A DNA stretch of 31,432 bases from DATAEU01 sp046724395 (GTDB lineage Bacteria > Actinomycetota > UBA4738 > HRBIN12), in NCBI GenBank assembly GCA_046724395.1, contig JBKOWM010000163.1:1-31432 (forward strand). The letters run 5' to 3'. The position numbers and the translations under genes are program-made. Numbering within the stretch: position 1 is the first letter of the stretch; each line of letters begins with the position of its first letter. Shown one piece after another: positions 17,264 to 24,585 of the stretch. The notes under the pieces are model-generated. The model was not told the origin of the DNA and did not search any database. It saw nothing but the letters and a program-made list of their open reading frames with translations.

Positions 17264-18588
17264 GCCGTCGGCGGGCGATCCTGACGCTCGTGGCCGCCGC
17301 GCTGGCGGCCTCGTGTTCGGCCGCCTCGCCGGCGATCGACGAGTCGGCGTCGGGCGCGACCCCTCCGTCGCCGAGACCATCGCGGTCGGCCAGTCGCTCG
17401 CTCCAGGAGGGGAGCGGGCCCGTCGGTCCGTCGGCGTCTCGTGCCGTCGCGAAGCTCTGCCCCCACCGGCGGCTCGGGGGTAGCCAAGCGCCCGCCGAGG
17501 CGTCGGCTCCGGCGATCGTTACGAAGGTCGAGAGCCAGGTTGAGGACATCCGCGAACTGGACTTCACCCGGCGGGTTCCGGTCGACGCGGTCACGCATGA
17601 GGAGCTCGTCCATGGCCTGGAGCAGACGTTTGACTCCTCGTTTCCCGCCGAGCTGCTCCATCGCAGGAGCCTCGCCTGGGCGACCATCGGGGCGATCCCG
17701 CCGGGGACCGAGATCCGCGGCGAGCTCGAGGCCTTCGCCGGGACGAGGGTCATCGGGTACTACGACGAGGTCTCGAAGTATCTCGTCTTCCTGGGGAGCG
17801 ACGATCCGACCCCGGTGCAGCTGGTGACGCTGGCGCACGAGCTGACGCACGCCCTCGACGACCAGCATTTCGGCCTCATGCGGCTCGACGAGCTCGCCTC
17901 CGACTGCGAGGACGAGGGCTTCCAGGCCGCGCTCGCCCTGGCAGAGGGCGACGCGACGTACGTGATGATCGCGTACGCGCAGCGGTACCTGACGCTGGAA
18001 GAACAGCTACGGATGGCTGAGGACAGCGGTTCGACGGCGGACGACATCGCGCCGTTCATCGTTCGGTTGCAGACCTGGCCGTACACGGGCGGGATGGGGT
18101 TCGTTCAGTCGCTCGTCGCCGACGGGGGCGAGCGGGCCGTCGACGCCGCGTTCCGGCACCCGCCGGTCTCGACCGAGCAGATCATCGACCCGTCGGCTTA
18201 TCCCGAGGATGCCCCGGTCCCCGTCGACGTGCCGCAGCTCGCTCCTCGGCTGGGGGCGGACTGGCACGATCTCGATGTTCAGATCACGGGTGCGGCGTGG
18301 CTTTCCATCCTCCTCGGACTCCGCATCGATCAGGCCCGCGCCGAGGCGGCGGTCGAGGGCTGGGAGGGCGGCATCTACCGGGCATGGAGCGACGGCAACG
18401 ACGTCGCGGTGGTGCTTCGGACGACGTGGAACGACGACGACGCAGCATCGAGGTTCGCTCAAGCGATGGACGATTGGTTGACGAACACAGACGCGTTCAG
18501 CGAAGTCCGCGCGCCGGCGGACGGAAGCGTCACAGTGCTCTTCGGCTCGAACGAACAGACGCTCGATGCGCTACGGTCCGCCGCGTGA
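17260..18588 (+). CDS. Lipoprotein with HExxH metallopeptidase motif
   Basis: A 442-aa predicted exported lipoprotein. The N-terminus has Arg residues (MSRRR), a hydrophobic stretch and a lipobox LAASC, followed by a Ser/Pro-rich linker (about residues 25-65). The conserved domain contains HELTHALDDQH with His193, Glu194 and His197, and a downstream Glu229 in LAEGDATYV placed as a third zinc ligand, the pattern of the gluzincin-like actinobacterial putative metallopeptidases. The C-terminal part (VDVPQLAPRLGADW onward, ending LFGSNEQTLDALRSAA) looks like a separate alpha/beta domain. Substrate unknown; the extracellular face of the membrane is the likely site. The ATG overlaps the upstream stop, and the stop overlaps the methyltransferase. 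Confidence 0.82.
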   Translation: MSRRRAILTLVAAALAASCSAASPAIDESASGATPPSPRPSRSASRSLQEGSGPVGPSASRAVAKLCPHRRLGGSQAPAEASAPAIVTKVESQVEDIRELDFTRRVPVDAVTHEELVHGLEQTFDSSFPAELLHRRSLAWATIGAIPPGTEIRGELEAFAGTRVIGYYDEVSKYLVFLGSDDPTPVQLVTLAHELTHALDDQHFGLMRLDELASDCEDEGFQAALALAEGDATYVMIAYAQRYLTLEEQLRMAEDSGSTADDIAPFIVRLQTWPYTGGMGFVQSLVADGGERAVDAAFRHPPVSTEQIIDPSAYPEDAPVPVDVPQLAPRLGADWHDLDVQITGAAWLSILLGLRIDQARAEAAVEGWEGGIYRAWSDGNDVAVVLRTTWNDDDAASRFAQAMDDWLTNTDAFSEVRAPADGSVTVLFGSNEQTLDALRSAA

Positions 18589-19367
18589 GCCGGCCGCCGA
18601 CGAACGAGGAGCTTCGGGCGACCTGGGACGCCAACGCGGCGTACTGGGACGACAGCATGCAGGCCGGCAAGACGTGGCAGCGGGCGCTCATTGCGCCGGT
18701 CGTGGAAGAGCTCCTTGCGGTCCGGCGCGGCGAACGTGTGCTGGAGATCGCCTGTGGCAACGGCGAGTTCTCGCGCAGGATGTCCGAGCTCGGTGCGCGG
18801 GTCACCGCCACGGACTTCAGCGAGCGGATGCTCGAGCGGGCGCGGGAACACGGCGGCGACGTCGACTATCGGCCGGTCGACGCGACCGACGCCGCCGCAC
18901 TCGACGGGCTTGCATCCGACAGCCCGTTCGACGGGGTCGTCTGCAGCATGGCACTCATGGACATGTCGGACCTCGAGCCGCTGGCGGCGAGCCTTCCGAA
19001 GCTGCTTAGGCCCCGAGGCCGGTTCGTCTTCTCGATCCAACATCCGGCTTTCAACACCGTAGGCGCCGTCCGGATGATCGAGCAGCGCGACGTCGAGACG
19101 GAGGTCGTCCTGGCACACGCGATCAAGCTGACCGCGTACCGGTCCATGACGACGGGCAGGGGGATCGCGCTGATGGGGCAGCCCGTCGCGCAGTGGTACT
19201 TCGATCGTCCGCTCGACGAGGTCCTTCGCCCGTTCCTCGACCAGGGCCTGGTGCTCGACGGTCTGCGGGAGCCGACACTCGATCCGACCGTGACCGACCC
19301 CGCGACGCCGGAGTACGTGTTCACGGAGATCCCACCGGTGCTCGTCGCCCGGTTGCGCGTCGGATGA
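18585..19367 (+). CDS. Class I SAM-dependent methyltransferase
   Basis: A 260-aa Rossmann-fold methyltransferase. Motif I is VLEIACGNGEFSRRM, the acidic residue after strand 2 is in ATDFSERML, motif post-II is VDATDAAAL, and the motif IV region is FDGVVCSMALMDM, followed by LLRPRGRFVFSIQHPAF. It resembles UbiE/COQ5-like or 'methyltransferase type 11' proteins. The substrate cannot be named. GTG 18585 overlaps the lipoprotein stop. It ends the glyS transcript, and ppdK has its own promoter after a 121-bp gap. Confidence 0.88.
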   Translation: MSRPPTNEELRATWDANAAYWDDSMQAGKTWQRALIAPVVEELLAVRRGERVLEIACGNGEFSRRMSELGARVTATDFSERMLERAREHGGDVDYRPVDATDAAALDGLASDSPFDGVVCSMALMDMSDLEPLAASLPKLLRPRGRFVFSIQHPAFNTVGAVRMIEQRDVETEVVLAHAIKLTAYRSMTTGRGIALMGQPVAQWYFDRPLDEVLRPFLDQGLVLDGLREPTLDPTVTDPATPEYVFTEIPPVLVARLRVG

Positions 19368-19390
19368 TCGGGCGACGCGGTCGCCGCTCC

Positions 19391-19404
19391 GCGGCAAGCG
19401 CCGC
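19391..19404 (+). terminator. Short GC hairpin after the glyS operon
   Basis: Arms GCGGC (19391-19395) and GCCGC (19400-19404) with loop AAGC lie 24 nt after the methyltransferase stop. The 5-bp stem has no T-tract, so it is at best a weak or factor-assisted terminator. Confidence 0.25.
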
Positions 19405-19446
19405 TGTCGCTTCGAGCGCGCACCGAACGCGGTCTTCGAGCGGCCG

Positions 19447-19452
19447 TACACT
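19447..19452 (+). promoter_or_regulatory. -10 element of ppdK promoter
   Basis: TACACT preceded by CG, as at rpoD. Initiation near 19459 leaves a leader of about 30 nt with GGAAGGA (19476-19482) 6 nt before the ATG. Two copies of TTCGAGCG (19411 and 19435) lie upstream at 24-bp spacing and could be an activator site, but two copies alone are weak evidence. Confidence 0.5.
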
Positions 19453-19488
19453 GCCTCCGAACCCGTTTCGGCCCCGGAAGGACATCCG

Positions 19489-22179
19489 ATGACCAAGTAC
19501 GTCTACGACTTCTCCGAGGGAAACAAGGAGATGAAGGATCTCCTCGGCGGCAAGGGCGCCAACCTGGCCGAGATGACGAACATGGGCCTCCCCGTTCCGC
19601 CGGGGTTCACGATTACCACCGAGGCTTGCCTGGTCTTCCTGAAGAGGGGCGGGGCGCCGCCCGAGATGCTCGATGAGGCCGGCGAGCACCTCCGCCGACT
19701 CGAACAGACGATGGGCAAAACGCTGGGCGACATGGACGACCCGCTTCTCGTGTCCGTCCGCTCGGGGGCGAAGTTCTCGATGCCCGGAATGATGGACACC
19801 GTCCTGAACCTTGGTCTCAACGACGAGTCCGTGCAGGGTCTCGCGAAGCAGTCCGACGGCGACGTCCGCTTCGCCAACGACGCGTACCGCCGGTTCATCC
19901 AGATGTTCGGCAAGATCGTCATGGACGTCCCCGCCGACGCGTTCGAGCACGCCCTCGACGAAGCGAAGTCCGCGAGGGGACCGAACGCGCAGGACACGGA
20001 TATGGACGCGGACGACCTCACGCGCTTGATCGGTCGTTTCAAGGCGATCTATCGCGAGCACGCGGGCGAGGACTTCCCGCAGGATCCCAAGGAGCAGCTC
20101 CGGCTGGCGATCGCGGCCGTGTTCGAGTCATGGAACGGAAAGCGCGCTCGGGATTATCGCCGGCAGAACAAGATCAGCGACGACCTGGGGACGGCGGTCA
20201 ACGTCGTCGCGATGGTCTTCGGGAATCGCGGCATGGATTCGGGGACCGGCGTCGCGTTCACGCGCGACCCCTCGACGGGCGAGAGACTGCCCTACGGCGA
20301 CTATCTACCGAACGCGCAGGGCGAGGACGTCGTCGCTGGGATCCGCAACACGCTCCCGCTCGCCGAGCTCGAACAGCTCGACCCGGAGTCGTACCACGGC
20401 CTCCGCGGGGTGATGGACGCGCTCGAGGGCCATTACCGCGACATGTGCGACATCGAGTTCACGATCGAGAAGGGCAAGCTCTGGATCCTGCAGACGCGCG
20501 TCGGCAAGCGCACGGCGTTCGCCGAGTGGACGATGGCCTACGACATGCTCCATGAGGGGCTGATCGACGCCGACGCCGCGCTCATGCGCGTCGACGCCGA
20601 CCGGCTCGAAGAGCTTTTCAAGCGTCGCGTGCGCGCGGACGGGAACGATCCGATCGCCAGAGGCCTCAACGCGTCGCCCGGCGCGGCGACCGGCAAGGTC
20701 GTCTTCACCGCCGATGACGCCGAGGCGCAGGCAAGGAGTGGCGAGAGGGTCATCCTCGTACGGCGCGAGACGACTCCGGACGACTACCACGGCATGATCG
20801 CTTCCCAGGGCATTCTGACGAGCGCCGGAGGGACCAATTCCCACGCCGCCGTCGTCGCCCGCGGCGAGGGGATCCCCGCCGTGACTGGGGCTGACGCGAT
20901 CAAGCTCGACCTCGGCTCGCGCTCCTTCACGGCGAACGGAACGCACGTCGCAGAGGGCGATGTGGTCACGATCGACGGGTTCAGCGGCGACGTCTACGTC
21001 GGCGAGCTGCCTCTCGATGAGTCGGTGCTCGAGAAGGCGCGCGCCGGCGATGCGACCGCGCAACGGGAGAGGATCTGGGAGGCGTTCGAGACGATCATGG
21101 CGCACGCCGACCGTAAGCGTCGTCTGCGCGTTCGGGCCAACGCCGACACACCGGAGCAGTCGAGGAACGCCCGCAAGCGCGGAGCCGAGGGGATCGGGCT
21201 GTGCCGGACCGAGCACATGTTCCTCGGCCCCGAGCGCGTCCACGCCGTCCAGGAGATGATCTTCGCCGACACGCCGGACGAGGAGGAGCGCGCCTACCAG
21301 ACGCTGCTGCCGCCGCAAAAGCGCGATTTCATCGGAATCTTCGAGGCGATGAGCGGGTTGCCGGTCACCGTCCGGTTGCTGGACCCACCGCTGCACGAAT
21401 TCCTGCCGGACCTGACGTCGCTGTCGGTCGAGGTGGCGCTCGGCAAGGAGCGCGGCGAGGACGTCGCCGAGAGGGAGCGTGTGCTCGCCAAGGTGCGGGA
21501 GCTCCACGAGGCCAACCCGATGCTCGGCCTGCGAGGCGTCCGCCTCGGCATCGTGAAGCCCGGCCTGTACGCCATGCAGGTGCGCGCCATCGTCGAGGCC
21601 GCGGTGGAGGTCAAGAGGTCTGGTGGCGACCCGAAGGTCGAGATCATGATCCCGCTCGTCGCGACGCGCCCTGAGCTCGAGCAGATGCGTCGGGAGCTCG
21701 AGCCTGTCGCCCGGGAGATCCTCGAGCGTGAGGGCGTGAGCCTCGGTCACCTGGAGTGGGGCACGATGATCGAGCTACCGCGCGCGACCGTGACGGCACA
21801 GGACATCGCTGGGGTCGCCGACTTCTTCTCGTTCGGTACGAACGACCTGACGCAGACGACGTTCGGGTTCTCTCGAGACGACATTGGGAAGTTTGTGGCG
21901 ATGTACGAGGAGCGCAAGCTCGTTCCGGCCAACCCGTTCGTGACGATCGACAGGCCCGGCGTTGGGCGCCTGATGCGGATCGCCGTCGAAGAGGGCCGTG
22001 CCGGCAACGCGCACCTGCACCTCGGGATCTGCGGTGAGCATGGAGGCGATCCGGCGAGCGTGGCCTTCTGCGACGAGATCGGACTCGACTATGTGAGCTG
22101 TTCCCCGTTCCGCGTCGAGACCGCGCGCCTGGCCGCCGGGCAGGCGGTCGTCGGTGCCGCGGAGTCCGCGTCGAAGTAG
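19489..22179 (+). CDS. ppdK: Pyruvate, phosphate dikinase
   Basis: PPDK interconverts pyruvate, ATP and Pi with PEP, AMP and PPi. The 896-aa protein has the full three-domain layout. The N-terminal nucleotide-binding domain begins YVYDFSEGNKEMKDLLGGKGANLAEM and includes SGAKFSMPGMMDTVLNLG. The swivelling domain has the phosphohistidine His452 in GGTNSHAAVVARGEG. The C-terminal PEP/pyruvate barrel has GAEGIGLCRTEHMF, FGTNDLTQTTFG and the catalytic Cys in LGICGEHGGDP. The residue two before His452 is Asn450, where most PPDKs have the Thr that is the target of the regulatory kinase (GGMTSHAA); here a Thr sits one place earlier. It starts at ATG 19489 with a strong ribosome binding site and is monocistronic by its spacing. 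Confidence 0.97.
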   Translation: MTKYVYDFSEGNKEMKDLLGGKGANLAEMTNMGLPVPPGFTITTEACLVFLKRGGAPPEMLDEAGEHLRRLEQTMGKTLGDMDDPLLVSVRSGAKFSMPGMMDTVLNLGLNDESVQGLAKQSDGDVRFANDAYRRFIQMFGKIVMDVPADAFEHALDEAKSARGPNAQDTDMDADDLTRLIGRFKAIYREHAGEDFPQDPKEQLRLAIAAVFESWNGKRARDYRRQNKISDDLGTAVNVVAMVFGNRGMDSGTGVAFTRDPSTGERLPYGDYLPNAQGEDVVAGIRNTLPLAELEQLDPESYHGLRGVMDALEGHYRDMCDIEFTIEKGKLWILQTRVGKRTAFAEWTMAYDMLHEGLIDADAALMRVDADRLEELFKRRVRADGNDPIARGLNASPGAATGKVVFTADDAEAQARSGERVILVRRETTPDDYHGMIASQGILTSAGGTNSHAAVVARGEGIPAVTGADAIKLDLGSRSFTANGTHVAEGDVVTIDGFSGDVYVGELPLDESVLEKARAGDATAQRERIWEAFETIMAHADRKRRLRVRANADTPEQSRNARKRGAEGIGLCRTEHMFLGPERVHAVQEMIFADTPDEEERAYQTLLPPQKRDFIGIFEAMSGLPVTVRLLDPPLHEFLPDLTSLSVEVALGKERGEDVAERERVLAKVRELHEANPMLGLRGVRLGIVKPGLYAMQVRAIVEAAVEVKRSGGDPKVEIMIPLVATRPELEQMRRELEPVAREILEREGVSLGHLEWGTMIELPRATVTAQDIAGVADFFSFGTNDLTQTTFGFSRDDIGKFVAMYEERKLVPANPFVTIDRPGVGRLMRIAVEEGRAGNAHLHLGICGEHGGDPASVAFCDEIGLDYVSCSPFRVETARLAAGQAVVGAAESASK

Positions 22180-22287
22180 CCCTGCGGCATCCCCGGCCGC
22201 TCAACTGAAAGACGCGTCGCGACGGAATCGGCCGCGCGGGTGAGCAACTTCCCCCGCCCTGGTGATGCGCCCCGTCGCGTCACCGTC
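22180..22287 (+). other. Gap after ppdK with an imperfect 9-bp hairpin
   Basis: No gene is seen. The main structure is at 22261-22284: arms GGTGATGCG and CGCGTCACC around CCCCGT, pairing over 9 bp with one G-U. It lies directly before the -10 element at 22288 and could be a ppdK terminator without T-tract or an operator for the next operon. A 10-bp palindrome CGTCGCGACG also occurs near 22214-22223. Confidence 0.35.
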
Positions 22288-22293
22288 TACGCT
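22288..22293 (+). promoter_or_regulatory. -10 element of the envelope gene cluster
   Basis: TACGCT fits TANNNT. Initiation near 22300 gives a leader of about 38 nt carrying GGAGG (22325-22329), 8 nt before the GTG at 22338. Confidence 0.4.
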
Positions 22294-22337
22294 CCTGCCT
22301 CTCCCCGCCTCCCCGCGATCGTTCGGAGGTGGTGCCC

Positions 22338-22925
22338 GTGAGACTCACGCGGACGCGCGCGCGACTGCGGATCGTGCTCATCGTCGCGATGGTCGCGCCG
22401 ATGACGCTCGGGTGGCACTGGGCCAAGGCCGGTTGGCGCGACCGGCATTACAACTACCCGGCCGTCCCCAGCGGTTACACGCAGATCGTCAACCGGTTCG
22501 GAGAGCCCTGCAACTCGAACGCAACATGGAACTGGATGCGGTGGCGTGAGGGCGACACTGGAACGTGGCGAACGCTTCGATTCCACAGAAAGCTCGGGGG
22601 CTACCCAACCGAGATGGTCTCCGACAAGGGCGGCCGCTCGACGAACCTCGACAATGACATCTACGGCCACATCCAGAACGACCATCTGGGCGGACATACC
22701 AAGCACGGGATCTACACGTACGCCTGCCGGCTCAAGCGCAATTCCGGCCAATGGAGCACGCACGCCTGGGGAATCGCCATCGACATCTCGTCGGCGTCCG
22801 AGCCACAGGGGCAGTGCTACAGCACGACCAACAAATCCTTCGCGTTCGAGTTCAAGAACCACGGCTGGACGTGGGGGTTGTCGTTCTGCGACCCGATGCA
22901 CTTCCAATACGCCACTGCCTACTGA
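22338..22925 (+). CDS. Exported M15-type peptidase (D,D-carboxypeptidase/endopeptidase-like)
   Basis: A 195-aa predicted exported zinc peptidase of the VanY/L-Ala-D-Glu endopeptidase (M15) group that cuts peptidoglycan stem peptides. The N-terminus is Arg-rich then hydrophobic (RIVLIVAMVAPMTLGW), a signal peptide or anchor. The signature SxHxxGxAxD reads STHAWGIAID with His142 and Asp149, and the C-terminal ligand motif is DPMHFQY with Asp185 and His188. The GTG at 22338 is chosen because GGAGG lies 8 nt before it; GTGs at 22329 and 22332 overlap or abut that site. It resembles phage-derived endolysin peptidases in size, but the signal peptide and neighbours argue for a host envelope role. 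Confidence 0.85.
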   Translation: MRLTRTRARLRIVLIVAMVAPMTLGWHWAKAGWRDRHYNYPAVPSGYTQIVNRFGEPCNSNATWNWMRWREGDTGTWRTLRFHRKLGGYPTEMVSDKGGRSTNLDNDIYGHIQNDHLGGHTKHGIYTYACRLKRNSGQWSTHAWGIAIDISSASEPQGQCYSTTNKSFAFEFKNHGWTWGLSFCDPMHFQYATAY

Positions 22926-22935
22926 GGAGGACATC

Positions 22936-23436
22936 ATGAAGCGATGGATCGTCGTGATCGGCGTGGTCGTCTTCGCGGCGTTCGCCGCCGGCGCGGTCTC
23001 CGCCGCCGCGCTGACGGATGCCGGCATGCAGGTTCCCGATGCACGCATCGGGCCGACGGCTCCGCTCGACACCGGCGCGGGGGAGGAGCTGCTCGTCGTT
23101 CTGGGCGGCGTCTACGCCGGCCGCGAGGAGGCCGAGGCGGCCAACCGCGCGATGGCGTTCGGCGAGGTGGCGGGGTACTACGTCGTCCCCGTCGCCCAGT
23201 TCGAGGGGCTTCGCGAGCAGGCGGGTGCTCCCGGCGACTTCGCCCTCGTCTCCGTGTTCCGGACCAAGGCGGGCGCCCGTGAGTTCATCGACCTGGCGTC
23301 GACGTTCGGATATCCGGCCACCCTCCTCGGTTCGCGGGTCCGAAGCTTCGGCGGGCTGTACGCGGGCCTCGGGCAGGAGCCCGCACCCGACGGATCCGGC
23401 CCGCTGCTCCACCCCGTTTCGGAATCGCTCCCGTGA
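22936..23436 (+). CDS. Membrane-anchored or exported SPOR-like protein
   Basis: A 166-aa protein with an N-terminal hydrophobic segment after MKR (WIVVIGVVVFAAFAAGAVSAAA), a signal peptide or anchor. The rest contains a repeat-like alpha/beta pattern: LVVLGGVYAGREEAEAANRAM, then FALVSVFRTKAGAREFIDLAS and a terminal RVRSFGGLYAGLGQEP. 'Gly-Val-Tyr then helix' units of this kind resemble SPOR-type sugar-binding folds, but the match is by eye only. GAGGAGG (22924-22930) overlaps the peptidase stop and lies 5 nt before the ATG. Co-transcription with a peptidoglycan peptidase fits a wall-binding role by inference. Confidence 0.72.
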   Translation: MKRWIVVIGVVVFAAFAAGAVSAAALTDAGMQVPDARIGPTAPLDTGAGEELLVVLGGVYAGREEAEAANRAMAFGEVAGYYVVPVAQFEGLREQAGAPGDFALVSVFRTKAGAREFIDLASTFGYPATLLGSRVRSFGGLYAGLGQEPAPDGSGPLLHPVSESLP

Positions 23437-23900
23437 AGTCCGGGCCGGTCCGGTTCGCCGTAGCCGCCTTAGTCGCTCTCGTCGTCAGCGCGTGCGACGG
23501 CGGCGACGGCGTGGACGAACCGTCGAGGCGCTGCGAGGTCCCACTGGTGGTGCCCGAGGGCTTCGAGGTCACGGGCGGCATCGACGACCCCCAACGGGAC
23601 TGGACCGGCGTCCGGATCGACCTCACCGACGACGGTGGGGCGGAGCTTCATTTCTTCTCGGGCATTCGCGGAGAGTTCGGCGAGGGACTCCCGGTGCATG
23701 GACGGATCGCACTGGCAGACGGCAAGACAGCGGTCCTCGTGGGTCGCGACACCACATGGTTGCTGGAGTGGACTACCGCGCCTCCGTGTACGCCGACGGT
23801 CGTGCTCGCCAACGGGGTCGATCGCCGGCGCTTTCGCGAGCTCCTCGAGGAGGCCGGCGCGGTTCGAGGAGCAGGGAGCGACGAATCGCCAACGGCGTGA
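23433..23900 (+). CDS. Small lipoprotein of unknown function
   Basis: A 155-aa predicted lipoprotein: MKSGPVRF, a hydrophobic stretch AVAALVALVVSAC with a lipobox (LVVSAC) and a Gly/Asp-rich stretch after the cysteine. The mature part has a CEVPLVVPEGFEV segment and later APPCTPTVVLANGVDR; these two Cys could form a disulfide outside the cell. I do not recognise the family. The GTG start overlaps the previous stop (GTGA), so it is translated with the SPOR-like protein. Confidence 0.75.
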   Translation: MKSGPVRFAVAALVALVVSACDGGDGVDEPSRRCEVPLVVPEGFEVTGGIDDPQRDWTGVRIDLTDDGGAELHFFSGIRGEFGEGLPVHGRIALADGKTAVLVGRDTTWLLEWTTAPPCTPTVVLANGVDRRRFRELLEEAGAVRGAGSDESPTA

Positions 23901-23917
23901 CGACGTCGGGCCGTTGC

Positions 23918-23923
23918 TACCCT
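23918..23923 (+). promoter_or_regulatory. -10 element of the ydcF-like gene (leaderless)
   Basis: TACCCT fits TANNNT and ends 7 nt before the GTG at 23931, the same spacing as at recO and dgt. The gap to the preceding gene is 30 nt and shows no Shine-Dalgarno sequence. Confidence 0.4.
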
Positions 23924-23930
23924 TCGGTGG

Positions 23931-24542
23931 GTGGTCGCAATTCGTCATCGTCATCCTGTTCTCCTCGTCGTCTCGCTCCTCCTCGTGGCGGCCATCGGCC
24001 TCGTCGTGGCGGCCGGCGTCGCGGTTTGGAACGAGGCGCACCACGACGACGCGAGCACCATCGAGCACGTCGATGCCATCGTCGTCCTCGGGGCGGCGCA
24101 GTACGACGGGACTCCATCGCCGGTGTTCGTCGGACGGCTGGAGCATGCGCAGCTGCTCTACGGGCAGGGACGCGCGATGACCGTGATCGTGCTCGGCGGA
24201 TCCCGGCCCGGCGATGTCACGACCGAGGCCGAGGCCGGTCGGGACTACCTCGTCGCGCACGGCGTTCCGGCGGAGGCGGTGGTGGCGGAGTCGGTCGGGA
24301 CGACGACCTACGAGAGCCTTGGCGCCGCCGCGGCGTATATGCGCGCTCACGACCTGGTCACGGCCTTCCTCGTGAGCGACCCCTGGCACAACCTTCGCAT
24401 CGAGAAGATGGCCGCGGATCTGGGTATCGTCGGCTACGCGTCCGCAACGTGGCACTCGGCCGCGCGCACCGAGGAGACTCGGTTGGGCGGGTATGTCCGA
24501 GAGACATTTGCGTACCTGTATTACCGGCTGCTCGGTCGCTGA
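23931..24542 (+). CDS. YdcF/SanA/ElyC family (DUF218) membrane protein
   Basis: A 203-aa protein with one N-terminal transmembrane segment (PVLLVVSLLLVAAIGLVVAAG) and a DUF218 domain outside it. Family motifs are DAIVVLGAAQYDG, the segment RLEHAQLLYGQGRA, VIVLGGS, TEAEAGRDYLVAHGVP and TTTYESLGAAAAYM, with SDPWHNLR near the end. SanA and ElyC relatives affect envelope integrity and peptidoglycan precursor use; the molecular activity is not settled. The GTG at 23931 is the likely start, with a -10 hexamer 7 nt upstream. It closes a run of envelope genes. Confidence 0.87.
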   Translation: MVAIRHRHPVLLVVSLLLVAAIGLVVAAGVAVWNEAHHDDASTIEHVDAIVVLGAAQYDGTPSPVFVGRLEHAQLLYGQGRAMTVIVLGGSRPGDVTTEAEAGRDYLVAHGVPAEAVVAESVGTTTYESLGAAAAYMRAHDLVTAFLVSDPWHNLRIEKMAADLGIVGYASATWHSAARTEETRLGGYVRETFAYLYYRLLGR

Positions 24543-24572
24543 CATTCTCGCGGACCCGTCGCACCCCGGCGA

Positions 24573-24578
24573 TAGCAT
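24573..24578 (+). promoter_or_regulatory. -10 element of dgt promoter (leaderless)
   Basis: TAGCAT ends 7 nt before GTG 24586. The hexamer covers the upstream ATG at 24577, which supports the GTG as the real start. No Shine-Dalgarno sequence precedes either codon. Confidence 0.4.
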
Positions 24579-24585
24579 GACCGCC

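Noticed and set aside
20305..21750. 481-codon open frame opposite ppdK
   Set aside because: It lies wholly antisense to a well-conserved enzyme, has Arg/Leu/Asp-biased composition and no recognisable motif; a typical GC-rich shadow frame.
23018..24580. 520-codon plus-strand frame across the envelope cluster
   Set aside because: It overlaps three better-supported genes with signal peptides and DUF218 motifs, and its translation is Arg/Ser low complexity.
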